This document shows positions 26,751 through 36,200 of a stretch of DNA of 64,000 bases, piece after piece (the stretch's first letter is position 1; every line of letters begins with the position of its first letter). The DNA is from Enterococcus saigonensis (GTDB lineage Bacteria; Bacillota; Bacilli; Lactobacillales; Enterococcaceae). The notes below the pieces were generated by a model, which saw only the letters and a list, made by a program, of their open reading frames with translations, did no database searches and was not told the DNA's origin. The translations under genes were made by a program, and so were the position numbers. Where the stretch lies: the NCBI RefSeq assembly GCF_011397115.1, contig NZ_AP022822.1, positions 913,001 to 977,000 on the forward strand, in the 5' to 3' direction.

Positions 26751-26843
26751 AATAAAGGTTTAAAGATAAAAAATTCTTTTTTTATCTTCTTATATTTTTG
26801 TTTTTAATTTTAAAAGGAATCTTTATTTGGAGGAGACGACAGT

Positions 26844-27608
26844 ATGATTACATTAAAATCTGCTAGAGAAATTGAAGCAATGCGAGAATCTGGTGCTTTG
26901 TTGGCAGATGTTCACAAACATTTACGTGATTTTATTAAACCTGGTATCACAAGTTGGGATATTGAGGTTTTTGTTCGCAATTTTATTGAAAACCATGGAG
27001 GAGTAGCGGCTCAAATTGGTTTTGAGGGGTATAAATACGCGACATGTGTCAGCATTAACTCTGAAATTTGTCACGGATTTCCGCGTAAAAAGCCTTTGCA
27101 CACTGGCGATTTAGTAAAAGTAGATATGTGTGTAGATTTAAAAGGAGCAATGTCAGATTCTTGTTGGGCTTATGTAGTTGGAGACGCAACACCAGAAGTT
27201 GAAAAATTAATGGCTGTCACGAAAAAAGCTTTGTACTTGGGAATTGATCAAGCGCAAGCTGGAAATCGGATTGGCGATATCGGTCATGCGATTCAAACTT
27301 ATGTTGAAGGTGAGGGCTTTGGCGTAGTGCGCGATTTTATTGGTCATGGTATTGGGCCAACAATTCATGAAGCACCAGCTGTTCCTCATTTTGGTGAAGC
27401 AGGCAAGGGATTGCGCTTGAAAGAAGGTATGGTAATTACTGTTGAACCGATGGTAAATACCGGCACTTGGAAAATGAAGATGGATCCAAATGGCTGGACT
27501 GCTTATACTTTAGATGGTGGCTTAAGTTGTCAATATGAGCATACGATTGCTATTACAAAAGATGGTCCACAAATTTTGACTTCCCAAGGTGAAGAAGGAA
27601 CGTATTAA
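26844..27608 (+). CDS. map: Methionine aminopeptidase, type I
   Basis: Removes the initiator methionine from new proteins. 254 residues with the creatinase fold. The metal ligands lie in VKVDMCVDL, GHGIGPTIHEAP, ITVEPM and the late Glu in QYEHTIAI. The ATG follows TTTGGAGGAG. The central and C-terminal parts carry an extended GTWKMKMDPNGWTAYTLDGG segment, as in other enterococcal and streptococcal forms. Single gene with its own terminator. Confidence 0.97.
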   Translation: MITLKSAREIEAMRESGALLADVHKHLRDFIKPGITSWDIEVFVRNFIENHGGVAAQIGFEGYKYATCVSINSEICHGFPRKKPLHTGDLVKVDMCVDLKGAMSDSCWAYVVGDATPEVEKLMAVTKKALYLGIDQAQAGNRIGDIGHAIQTYVEGEGFGVVRDFIGHGIGPTIHEAPAVPHFGEAGKGLRLKEGMVITVEPMVNTGTWKMKMDPNGWTAYTLDGGLSCQYEHTIAITKDGPQILTSQGEEGTY

Positions 27609-27619
27609 TTTAAATGAAA

Positions 27620-27655
27620 GAATAGGCAAGTGCCTTTTGGTACTTGCTTATTCGA
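27620..27655 (+). terminator. Terminator after map
   Basis: GAATAGGCAAGTGCC pairs with GGTACTTGCTTATTC around a TTTT loop with one wobble pair. The T-run is short, so strength is uncertain. Confidence 0.65.
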
Positions 27656-27673
27656 GACTTTAGATGAGGAAAA

Positions 27674-27723
27674 TAATTAACAATCTTGACAAATATCTTC
27701 TAGTTTGCCGCGATTGTTAATTA
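27674..27723. repeat. 12-base inverted repeat upstream of the YihY/BrkB gene
   Basis: TAATTAACAATC (27674-27685) and its exact complement GATTGTTAATTA (27712-27723) enclose 26 bases and end 4 bases before a -35-like TTGATT. It could be an operator for a dimeric repressor or a weak terminator-like hairpin. Confidence 0.6.
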
Positions 27724-27727
27724 CTTT

Positions 27728-27756
27728 TTGATTCGCAATTTTCTATACTGTATTAT
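27728..27756 (+). promoter_or_regulatory. Candidate promoter of the YihY/BrkB gene
   Basis: TTGATT (27728-27733), exactly 17 bases, TATTAT (27751-27756). The transcript would begin about 35 bases before the ATG. Confidence 0.55.
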
Positions 27757-27796
27757 GTACCGACATTTCTTTTACAAAAATTTAAAGGAGTGCCAG

Positions 27797-28735
27797 ATGA
27801 AGTTTGTTGAAAAAATAAAAGAAAATAAAAATTTGCTGCGTCTTTTTACTATTGTAAAAAATCGGTTTCAAGATGCTGCGATTGGAAATAACGCGGTAAT
27901 CGTCGCATATTATTTGCTATTATCGTTATTTCCTCTTTTAATTGCAGTAGGAAACTTACTCCCTTTTCTAAAAATTGACCCAAATTCTATCTTACCTTAT
28001 GTTAAAGATATTATTCCAGATGAGGTTTATACTTTTATAGGTCCAGCAATCAAAAGCCTTTTGACTCAAGGCTCAGGTGGGGTTTTATCCATCTCTGCTT
28101 TAGCTGCATTATGGTCAGCAAGTAAAAGTATTAATGGTCTACAAACAGCTATGAATAGTGCTTATGGGGTAAATGATCGGAAAAACTTTATTGCTGTAAG
28201 GCTTGTTTCAGTAATTGTCATTGTTTTGCTTTTAGTTGCAATTGTTGGAGTAACAGTAGTATTAGGCCTAGGACGTATGCTACTTGATGGTTTACAACCA
28301 ATATTGGGCTTTTCTGCTCAAATTATTGACACCTTTCAGCGGTTTAAATGGCCGTTAACAATTGTAGCTTTACTTGTAATTATGATGATTATTTATTGGA
28401 TTGTGCCAAATGCTAAAGTCAAGTTAATGACCACTTGGCCTGGTGCTGTTGTAGCAACGATTGGGTGGATGATACTGGGACAAGTATTCGGTTTGTATGC
28501 ACAATTTTTTGCTGCTAAAGTCAGTGGCTATCAAATCATTGGTAGTTTTATTGTCTTGATGTTGTGGTTGAATATGGCTGCAACAATCATTATTTTGGGT
28601 GGTATTACGAATGCAATTATTGCAGAGTATATCACCGGACAAGAAGTACAAGATCGCAAAGGACCATTAGCCAAAATTAGCAAGAAAATTGAAGCTAAAA
28701 TCGGCAAAGATGATTCTAAAGACTCCTCAAAGTAA
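27797..28735 (+). CDS. YihY/BrkB-family membrane protein
   Basis: 312 residues with about six membrane segments. The family-defining N-terminal block is present: RFQDAAIGNNAVIVAYYLLLSLFPLLIAVGN spans about residues 23-53, and GSGGVLSISALAALWSASKS follows. The C-terminal tail is charged and cytoplasmic (KISKKIEAKIGKDDSK). Once called a ribonuclease BN or BrkB serum-resistance protein; the actual function is unproven. The frame opens at 27728 but ATG 27797 follows AAAGGAG and is chosen. tagO starts 18 bases later, so they are probably co-transcribed. Confidence 0.9.
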   Translation: MKFVEKIKENKNLLRLFTIVKNRFQDAAIGNNAVIVAYYLLLSLFPLLIAVGNLLPFLKIDPNSILPYVKDIIPDEVYTFIGPAIKSLLTQGSGGVLSISALAALWSASKSINGLQTAMNSAYGVNDRKNFIAVRLVSVIVIVLLLVAIVGVTVVLGLGRMLLDGLQPILGFSAQIIDTFQRFKWPLTIVALLVIMMIIYWIVPNAKVKLMTTWPGAVVATIGWMILGQVFGLYAQFFAAKVSGYQIIGSFIVLMLWLNMAATIIILGGITNAIIAEYITGQEVQDRKGPLAKISKKIEAKIGKDDSKDSSK

Positions 28736-28753
28736 AGAAAGCGAGAAAACACG

Positions 28754-29884
28754 ATGACCTTTACCTTTCGTTTTATTATCAGGCTCTTTTTAACCATGAT
28801 TATCTCATTAGTTTTGACACCTATTATTAAACTTTTGGCCTTTAAAATTGGCGCTGTTGATAAACCGGGTGCTAGAAGAATTAACACGAAGACGATGCCA
28901 ACAGCAGGTGGTTTGAGTATTTTTATTTCATTTTCGATAGCAGTACTCTGGGAATTTAATGATACTTTACCTACCGGGAAAGTTTGGCCAATGATTTTAG
29001 GCGCATTAATAATTGTTATTACGGGCTTGATTGATGATATTTTTGAATTAACACCATTGCAAAAGACATTAGGCATTACTTTAGCTGCCTTAGAAGCGTA
29101 TTTTATTGGTGGAATTGAGATCAATACATTTAGCTTGCCTTTTTTTGGTCGCTTTGAATTAGGATGGCTAAGCCTTCCTGTGACGCTACTGTGGATTTTA
29201 GCAATTACGAATGCGGTCAATCTTATTGATGGGTTAGACGGCTTAGCCGCTGGGATTTCTATTATTGGTCTTACTACGATTGGTTTAATTAGTTACTTTT
29301 TCTTGCCAAGGACAGGCGTATTTTTGGCAATCATTATCTTTAGCTTAGTAGCGGCTATTATCGGTTTTTTCCCGTATAACTTTCATCCTGCGACCATTTA
29401 TCTAGGAGATACGGGCGCATTGTTTTTAGGTTATATGATTGCAATTTTATCTTTGCAAGGATTAAAAAATGCTACGTTTATTACGATTTTAACCCCAATG
29501 TTTATTCTGGGCGTTCCAATTACAGATACTGTCTATGCAATGATTCGACGAAAATTTAATAAACAACCTATTTCCTCTGCTGATAAAATGCACTTACATC
29601 ATCGCTTATTATCATTGGGCTTTACACATCGAGGTGCGGTTTTGACAATCTATGCGTTAGCTTTGGTTTTTTCCTTTATTGCTTTATTGATGAATTACGC
29701 TAGTACGTGGGCGACAGTTTTATTAATTCTTTTTACGGCGATTGGTTTAGAATTATTTATTGAATTAATTGGCTTAGTTGGCGAAAATCGCCAACCGTTA
29801 ATGTGCGCTTTGAAATTTTTGGGTAATCGTCGTTTTCGTCAAGATGTTTTAAATAAGAATTCTGAAGACAAAGAAGAAAAATAA
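28754..29884 (+). CDS. tagO: Undecaprenyl-phosphate GlcNAc-1-phosphate transferase (TagO/WecA type)
   Basis: Membrane enzyme that starts wall teichoic acid or other wall glycopolymer synthesis by moving GlcNAc-1-phosphate onto undecaprenyl phosphate. 376 residues with about eleven membrane segments. MraY/WecA family motifs are clear: GAVDKPGARRINTKTMPTAG near the start, GLIDDIFEL, NAVNLIDGLDGLAAG, and the histidine loop KMHLHHRLLSLGFTHR. The binding site is weak (AAGCGAG), consistent with coupling to the gene before. Exact polymer made cannot be inferred. Confidence 0.93.
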   Translation: MTFTFRFIIRLFLTMIISLVLTPIIKLLAFKIGAVDKPGARRINTKTMPTAGGLSIFISFSIAVLWEFNDTLPTGKVWPMILGALIIVITGLIDDIFELTPLQKTLGITLAALEAYFIGGIEINTFSLPFFGRFELGWLSLPVTLLWILAITNAVNLIDGLDGLAAGISIIGLTTIGLISYFFLPRTGVFLAIIIFSLVAAIIGFFPYNFHPATIYLGDTGALFLGYMIAILSLQGLKNATFITILTPMFILGVPITDTVYAMIRRKFNKQPISSADKMHLHHRLLSLGFTHRGAVLTIYALALVFSFIALLMNYASTWATVLLILFTAIGLELFIELIGLVGENRQPLMCALKFLGNRRFRQDVLNKNSEDKEEK

Positions 29885-29887
29885 TAT

Positions 29888-29922
29888 AAAGAAGTTTTGC
29901 AAAGATGCGAAACTTCTTTTTT
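29888..29922 (+). terminator. Terminator after tagO
   Basis: AAAGAAGTTTTGC pairs with GCGAAACTTCTTT around a 6-base loop with one imperfect pair, followed by T residues. Confidence 0.82.
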
Positions 29923-29926
29923 TGAG

Positions 29927-29976
29927 TTGACACATGAATGTCGGTTCATTTATAATACATATGAGAGTTGGTTCAT
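29927..29976 (+). promoter_or_regulatory. Promoter and operator-like repeats of the metal ATPase gene
   Basis: Consensus TTGACA (29927-29932), 18-base spacer and perfect TATAAT (29951-29956). The spacer holds ATGAA-N6-TTCAT, and GTYGGTTCAT occurs at 29940-29949 and again at 29967-29976. An outer ACATGAA...TTCATGT pair frames the set. Such dyads over a consensus promoter suggest a metal-responsive repressor, but no CadC/CzrA or MerR gene lies nearby. Confidence 0.65.
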
Positions 29977-30003
29977 GTAAACGGTTGTGAAGAGGTGGCT
30001 GAA

Positions 30004-32088
30004 ATGGAATTAAAATATCAATTAAATGGCTTGGATTGTGCCAATTGTGCAGCCAAGATCGAACGCGCAGTGGCAAAAGTCGACGGTGTAACAAAAGTAC
30101 AAGTTGATTTTATGCAAACAAGTTTGGCGATTAGTTGTGATAAGGAAAATGCAGAAAAGGTTGAGTTAACAAGTAAACAAATCATAAAAAAAATTGAACC
30201 AAATGTGGTAATGATAAAAAAGGATACCGTTTGCTACGAGCAGAATCGTGTTGTTGAAAACAAAAGTACAAAATTGATTGTGGGGAGAATTTTACTAACA
30301 GTTTTTGCTTTGTTGCTGTTATTTATTTTGAAACCTGAAGAACCTGTAAGGGTATTTTTGTATGGGGGGCTTTATCTTTTAATTGGTTATGATATTGTGA
30401 AAATAGCAGTTATCAATTTATTTTCAGGTCAAGTTTTTGATGAGAATTTTTTGATGACGATTGCAACAATCGGAGCTTTTTTTATTGGTGAGTATCCGGA
30501 AGCCGTTTTGGTCATGCTTTTATATCAAATTGGTGAATTTTTCCAAGATTACGCAGTCGGGAAATCTCGGAAAAATATTAAAGCTCTAATGGATGTGCGT
30601 CCAGATGTTGCACGTTTAGTAAAAGAAAGTAAAACAGTACTGGTCAAGCCTGAAGTAGTTAACATAGACGAAGTAGTGCAAATCAATCCTGGTGAAAAAG
30701 TTCCTTTAGACGGTATTGTAAAAAGTGGAAGTGGCTATGTGGATACTTCTGCTTTAACGGGGGAATCGATGCCGAAAATGGTGAAAACTGGTGACCAAGT
30801 GTTAAGTGGTTGTATTAATAAAGATAGTACTTTATTCGTGCAAGTAACGAAAACTTTTGGTCAATCAACGGTCAATAAAATTTTAGATTTGGTAGAAAAT
30901 GCTAGTAGTCAAAAAGCACCAGCAGAACGGTTTATTACTAAATTTGCCCGTGTTTATACGCCAGTCGTCGTAGTTTTAGCTCTGTTATTGGCAATTATTC
31001 CTACACTATTTGTTGGTAATTTTCAGGAATGGCTATATCGGGCATTAACTTTCTTAGTCATTTCTTGTCCGTGTGCCCTAGTTATTTCTGTGCCCTTAAG
31101 TTTTTTTGGCGGTATTGGAGGAGCTAGCCGTGCTGGAATTTTAATAAAAGGATCAAATTATTTAGAAACCTTAGCAAAAATTAATACAGTTGTTTTTGAT
31201 AAAACAGGCACTTTAACTAAAGGAGAATTCGCAGTTGAGCAAGTAGTTACACTGAATAATGCTATTCCTGTGTTAGCTTATACCAGTGCACTCGAACAAG
31301 ACTCAAGTCATCCTATTGCTCGCTCGATTGTACAAGCAGCAAAAGGTGAAAAGTTGCCTTTTGTAACTAACAATAGAGAAATTGCAGGCTTTGGTGTCAG
31401 TGGAATAATTGATGGAGCTGAAGTTTTTGCTGGAAATGATAAATTTTTGAAAAAAGAACACCTTTTGTTGCCTAAAATTAGTGATATTGGCACAATTGTA
31501 TACTTAGTAGTTAATAATCAACTAGCGGGTTATCTGATTGTGAAAGATCAAATTAAACCAGAAGCGAAGCAGACTATCCAAGCATTAAAAAAATTAGGGA
31601 TAAATCAAACGGTAATGTTAAGCGGTGACCGCAAAACTGTAGCTGCTGATGTGGGCAAAAAACTAGGGTTGAGTCAAATATATGCGCAACTTTTACCACA
31701 AGATAAGGTTAATTATGTAGAGAAACTGCGTGCAAATGCTACTAAAGTTGCTTTTGTTGGCGATGGCATTAATGATGCTCCTGTTTTAGCGACAGCAGAT
31801 ATTGGTATAGCAATGGGCGGTTTAGGCAGCGATGCAGCCATTGAAGCTGCCGATGCTGTAATCATGGATGACAATCCTGCAAAAATTGCAACTGCAATTC
31901 GTATATCTCGTAAGACACTACGTATCGTGAAACAAAATATAATTTTTGCACTAGCTGTAAAAGTATTCTTCTTAATTTTAGGAGCAGCTGGTCTTATAGC
32001 AATGGGATGGGCAGTTTTTGCAGATGTTGGCGTGACACTAATTGCAGTCTTAAATGCAATGCGTTGTTTACGAATTCCAAAATCTTAG
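30004..32088 (+). CDS. cadA: Heavy-metal P-type ATPase, CadA/ZntA type (Cd/Zn/Pb efflux)
   Basis: P1B-type ATPase predicted to export Zn, Cd or Pb. 694 residues: an N-terminal heavy-metal domain with GLDCANCAAKIE (Cys12, Cys15), membrane helices, actuator domain with ALTGESMPKM, the metal-channel motif SCPCALVIS, phosphorylation site FDKTGTLTKG, the HP motif SSHPIARSI, and GDGINDAPVLATADIGIAMG. The C-terminal VTLIAVLNAMRCLR fits the Zn/Cd class rather than the copper class. GTG 29968 is in frame, but ATG 30004 follows GAAGAGGTGG and is preferred. Monocistronic with its own consensus promoter. Confidence 0.93.
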   Translation: MELKYQLNGLDCANCAAKIERAVAKVDGVTKVQVDFMQTSLAISCDKENAEKVELTSKQIIKKIEPNVVMIKKDTVCYEQNRVVENKSTKLIVGRILLTVFALLLLFILKPEEPVRVFLYGGLYLLIGYDIVKIAVINLFSGQVFDENFLMTIATIGAFFIGEYPEAVLVMLLYQIGEFFQDYAVGKSRKNIKALMDVRPDVARLVKESKTVLVKPEVVNIDEVVQINPGEKVPLDGIVKSGSGYVDTSALTGESMPKMVKTGDQVLSGCINKDSTLFVQVTKTFGQSTVNKILDLVENASSQKAPAERFITKFARVYTPVVVVLALLLAIIPTLFVGNFQEWLYRALTFLVISCPCALVISVPLSFFGGIGGASRAGILIKGSNYLETLAKINTVVFDKTGTLTKGEFAVEQVVTLNNAIPVLAYTSALEQDSSHPIARSIVQAAKGEKLPFVTNNREIAGFGVSGIIDGAEVFAGNDKFLKKEHLLLPKISDIGTIVYLVVNNQLAGYLIVKDQIKPEAKQTIQALKKLGINQTVMLSGDRKTVAADVGKKLGLSQIYAQLLPQDKVNYVEKLRANATKVAFVGDGINDAPVLATADIGIAMGGLGSDAAIEAADAVIMDDNPAKIATAIRISRKTLRIVKQNIIFALAVKVFFLILGAAGLIAMGWAVFADVGVTLIAVLNAMRCLRIPKS

Positions 32089-32198
32089 AAAATAGCATCT
32101 CGTTTCATTTGCCCTCTATCCTACATTCCTCTAAAATGAGAGATAGAATAAGGGGCAGTCAGTCATTAACCAATGACTGCCAAGTAGGAGGAATCTGG

Positions 32199-32366
32199 AT
32201 GAAAATTAAAGAAAAAATTGCTGAAACAGTAACTGAGACTGCTGAAAAAGTTCGATACATGTTAAAAAATGAGGACTATTTTGTCAATATTTCCAAAAAA
32301 GGATTAGATGTAAAAAAGGTACGCCCAACAAAACACACGATTAAATGGCGATCTAAAAACTATTAG
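32199..32366 (+). CDS. Small hypothetical protein (55 aa) downstream of the metal ATPase
   Basis: Begins MKIKEKIAETVTETAEKVRY and continues through a segment with NEDYFVNISKKGLDVKKV to a basic, aromatic end WRSKNY. The first ~22 residues form a likely amphipathic helix; there is no signal peptide, Cys pair or membrane segment. The ATG lies 6 bases after a perfect AGGAGG, far better support than a random ORF of this size would have. A hairpin (GGCAGTCA...TGACTGCC, about 32154-32181) sits just upstream of the binding site. I do not recognise the family; it may be co-expressed with the ATPase or separate. Confidence 0.7.
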   Translation: MKIKEKIAETVTETAEKVRYMLKNEDYFVNISKKGLDVKKVRPTKHTIKWRSKNY

Positions 32367-32383
32367 AAGTATTTGCATTTAAA

Positions 32384-32432
32384 AAGGCTCTGGAGAAAAG
32401 TCGCTATGACTTTTTCCCCAGAGCCTTATTTT
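32384..32432. terminator. Bidirectional terminator between the small gene and TetR gene
   Basis: AAGGCTCTGG-GAAAAGTC pairs with GACTTTTTCCCCAGAGCCTT across a 5-base loop, with A- and T-rich flanks on either side. Confidence 0.87.
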
Positions 32433-33031
32433 TCAATTTCAATACCTAAGACAGTTAAATGGCCATTCCCAACAAGTTTAATGACTAATTTAGCAAGATG
32501 TTCTGGTGTCATCTGTGACTCGGTAGTGAGCCACCAGTGTAACGTACCAATAAAAATAGACGTCATGTACTCAATAATAAAATCCATCGGTACTTCAATT
32601 TCATTTTCGGTGATTTTTAAACGATTAAAAACATCAGCGTATTGCGCGTATAATATATCAGCAATTTTTTTTCGTAAAATTTCATTAGCAGAAGCGTCCA
32701 TAATTGTTAAGTAAAATTTACGATTTGCTTGAATATTCCGATAGATTTTTGTCATCACAGCTTCGATTTGTTTAACTTTAATCCGATTACCCTTCACTAG
32801 TTCTGCAGGGTTTAATACTGAAGTAAAAGCAGTTAGCGCATAATCAAAAATCGTTTCATAAAGGTCTTGCTTGTCTTTGTAATGGGCATAAAAAGTAGCA
32901 CGGTTAATCATTGCTTCATCAGCAATATCTTGAACCGTAACCTGTTCATAACCATTTTTTTCTACCAATTGGATAAAGGATTCAATAATCATTTTATTTG
33001 TGCGTTTAACTCGTAAATCAGTTTTTTTCAT
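32426..33031 (-). CDS. TetR-family regulator, probably of the adjacent dehydratase-activase gene
   Basis: 201 residues. The N-terminal helix-turn-helix reads RTNKMIIESFIQLVEKNGYE then VQDIADEAMINRATFYAHYK, a typical TetR pattern. The C-terminal helical domain resembles the streptococcal/lactobacillal TetR subgroup with VMTKIYRNIQANRKFYLTIM. It is divergent from the 1,414-residue activase gene, and two inverted repeats lie between them, so it likely represses that gene and itself. The ATG follows AAAGGAAA. The inducer is unknown; an acyl-CoA type ligand would fit the neighbour but is speculation. Confidence 0.9.
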   Translation of the reverse strand: MKKTDLRVKRTNKMIIESFIQLVEKNGYEQVTVQDIADEAMINRATFYAHYKDKQDLYETIFDYALTAFTSVLNPAELVKGNRIKVKQIEAVMTKIYRNIQANRKFYLTIMDASANEILRKKIADILYAQYADVFNRLKITENEIEVPMDFIIEYMTSIFIGTLHWWLTTESQMTPEHLAKLVIKLVGNGHLTVLGIEIEK

Positions 33032-33048
33032 TGAAATTTCCTTTCTAG

Positions 33049-33104
33049 ATAAGCAACAAAAAACGTAAGTTTGTTGCTTATGTCACAAACTACTTTTGTT
33101 TGTG
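33049..33104. promoter_or_regulatory. Inverted repeats between TetR and activase genes (candidate operators)
   Basis: ATAAGCAACAAA (33049-33060) is complemented exactly at 33070-33081, and CACAAAC (33084-33090) at 33098-33104. Both repeats share an ACAAA half-site. They lie in the 173-base divergent intergenic region, next to the TetR start. Confidence 0.65.
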
Positions 33105-33204
33105 TATTGTCAAAAAGTGAGCAAGAATTTAAAATAGACATGAGTATTATATCAGACGGATTGTAAGTTAATCAACAAACTGTTGTATAAAAAGGGTGGT
33201 ACAT

Positions 33205-36200
33205 ATGAAATTAAAAGCAGGGATTGATGTAGGTTCTACAACAGTGAAATTAGTCATTTTAAACGAAAAAAATGAAACAATTTTCGCAAAATATGAACGA
33301 CATTTTTCAGATGTGAAAAAAGCAACAAATAAAATTCTATTAGAGGGACAAGCTGTCATTAAAGATGTACCTGTATCCTTACAAATAACTGGTTCTGGTG
33401 GGATGGGGTTAGCTGAAGTTTTAGAGATTCCTTTTGTACAAGAAGTAATTGCTTGTACAAAAACAGTTGAAACGATTATTCCACAAACGGACGTTGTCAT
33501 TGAGTTAGGTGGGGAAGATGCCAAAATTACCTTTTTTGAAGGTGCATTAGAACAGCGGATGAACGGTAGCTGTGCTGGTGGTACTGGTGCATTTATTGAT
33601 CAGATGGCAGTTCTTTTAAAAACAGATGCAAATGGTGTTAATGAATTAGCAAAAAACTACCAAACGATCTATCCGATTGCTTCACGTTGTGGTGTATTTG
33701 CTAAAACGGATGTTCAGCCTTTAATTAACGAAGGTGCAGATAAAGCAGATATTGCAGCAAGTATTTTTCAAGCGGTTGTCAATCAGACCATTGCTGGTTT
33801 AGCTGCTGGACGAAAAATTAAAGGAAAAGTCGCATTTTTAGGAGGACCTTTGTATTTTATGTCTGAATTAAGGCAACGATTTATCGAGACATTAAATATC
33901 GCTCCAGAAGATATCGTTTTTCCGGAAAATCCGCAATTATTTGTTGCAATGGGGGCAGCCTTATTTGATGAAAAAGGCGAGGCGACTACGTTAACTGCCT
34001 TATTAGATCGCTTGGAAAACGGACAGCAAGATCAATTGAAGCCAACGGATACACTACAGCCGTTGTTCAGCAGTGAAGAAGAATTAAAGGAATTCAGAGC
34101 ACGTCATAGTCAAGCGACTGCTGAAGAAAAAGATCTATCCAGACATCAAGGGGCGGCATTTTTAGGAATTGATGCAGGTTCGACCACGACAAAAGTAGTT
34201 TTAGTTGATGATGCGGGGCGAATTTTATTTTCATTTTATGGAAACAATGAAGGACAACCATTAGAAACGACAATAGCAGTCCTAACCGATCTTTATAAGC
34301 AAATGCCAGCTGATGTTTTTATTGGGAAAGCAGCTGTAACAGGATATGGTGAACACCTCATTAAAAATGCTCTGAAAGTTGATATTGGCGAAGTCGAAAC
34401 AATGGCTCATTACAAGGCAGCGAATCATTTTCAACCTGGCGTAGATTTTATCCTAGATATCGGTGGTCAGGATATGAAAGCCATGACGATTAAAGATGGT
34501 GTTTTATCATCCATTCAGTTAAATGAAGCATGTTCTTCTGGTTGTGGTTCTTTTATTGAAACTTTTGCTAAATCACTGAATTATGATGTTAGAGACTTTG
34601 CGCTTGCTGCAACACAATCACAAGCGCCGGTGGACTTAGGTTCTCGTTGTACGGTGTTTATGAATTCAAAAGTAAAACAAGTACAAAAAGAAGGTGCCAG
34701 CGTCGGTGATATTTCAGCCGGACTTTCTTACTCAGTAATCAAAAATGCAATTTATAAGGTAATTAAGATTCGCCGTCCCGAAGAATTGGGGGAGAAAATT
34801 GTTTGTCAAGGCGGAACTTTCTATAATGAGGCTGTCTTACGTGCTTTCGAGGAAATTTCTGGACGTCAAGTTGTTAGGCCGTCTATTGCTGGGTTAATGG
34901 GGGCTTACGGTGCAGCTTTAATCGCATTAGAAAATTATGATATTGCCGAAGAAAGTACTATCTTGGATGCTGAAGAATTAATTACTTTTACAGCTGAAAA
35001 AGAGTTCACTCATTGCAATCTATGTGAAAACAAATGCCAGTTAACGGTGACGATTTTTTCTGATGGACGTCAGTTTATTATGGGAAATCGTTGTGAGCGC
35101 GGTGCAAAAATTAAAATAAAAAAAGAAGATCGTCGGGTTAATTTAATTGATTATAAATACAAACGACTTTTCAAATACCGACCGTTACGAAAAAAAGATG
35201 CGCTAAGAGGGATTATAGGAATTCCAAGGGTCTTGAATATGTATGAAAACTATCCGTTATGGCATACGCTATTTACAGACTTAGGGTTTAGAGTACAACT
35301 TTCACCGCGCTCAAACAAAGCGTTGTATGAACAAGGAATGGAGACAATTCCTAGTGATACTGCGTGTTATCCAGCCAAGATTACTCACGGTCATATTCAG
35401 GCTTTGATTGATCAGAAAGTTCCCATGATTTTTTACCCCGGAGTGATTTTTGAACGTCAAGAAAGTTCTGAAGCCGACAATCATTTTAATTGTCCAATTG
35501 TACAAAGTTATCCTGATGTTATTCGCAACAATGTCGATGATATTCGAGAAGGTAAAGTGGATTACCGCAATCCCTTCTTAAATTTAGCGAATGAAGAGGC
35601 TGTAATTGAAGTTTTGAGTAAAACATTTAAAGATTTAGGCATTAAAAAAGAAGAAATGGTTGCCGCTGTTCACCATGGCTTTACAGAATTAGAAAACTTT
35701 AAACAAGATATTCGCAATAAAGGGGAGGAAACCTTAGCCATGCTACAGGCCAAAGGAGAGCGTGGGATTGTTATTTCAGGACGTCCGTATCATTTGGATC
35801 CAGAAATTAATCATGGTATTAGTGAAGTGATTACCCAAGAAGGTTTCCATGTTTTAACCGAAGATAGCATTTCTCATTTGAGTGATGTAGGCAATCTACG
35901 CGTAGTAAATCAATGGGTCTATCATTCTCGTCTTTATGCAGCAGCACGTGTAGTAGCGAAATCTAAAAATCTTGAATTGGTACAATTGAACTCTTTTGGA
36001 TGTGGTTTGGATGCAGTAACGACAGATCAAGTAGAAGAGATCATGGATCAATATGGAAAAATTTATACAGTGTTAAAAATTGACGAAGGTTCCAATTTAG
36101 GTGCAATTCGAATTCGTTTACGCTCCCTAAAAGCCGCAGTAAAGGAACGAGATAAACAAGATTTCACACCTACCAAACGCTATGATGAACCAGAAAAAAT

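Noticed and set aside
28531..29220. Long minus-strand ORF (229 codons) opposite the YihY/BrkB and tagO genes
   Set aside because: It lies antisense to two clear membrane protein genes and its product is low-complexity Ile/Lys/Val without recognisable domains; a shadow of the hydrophobic codons on the other strand.
32007..32366. 119-codon frame covering the end of cadA and the small gene
   Set aside because: The upstream half overlaps cadA in another frame; the real start is the ATG at 32199 after AGGAGG.
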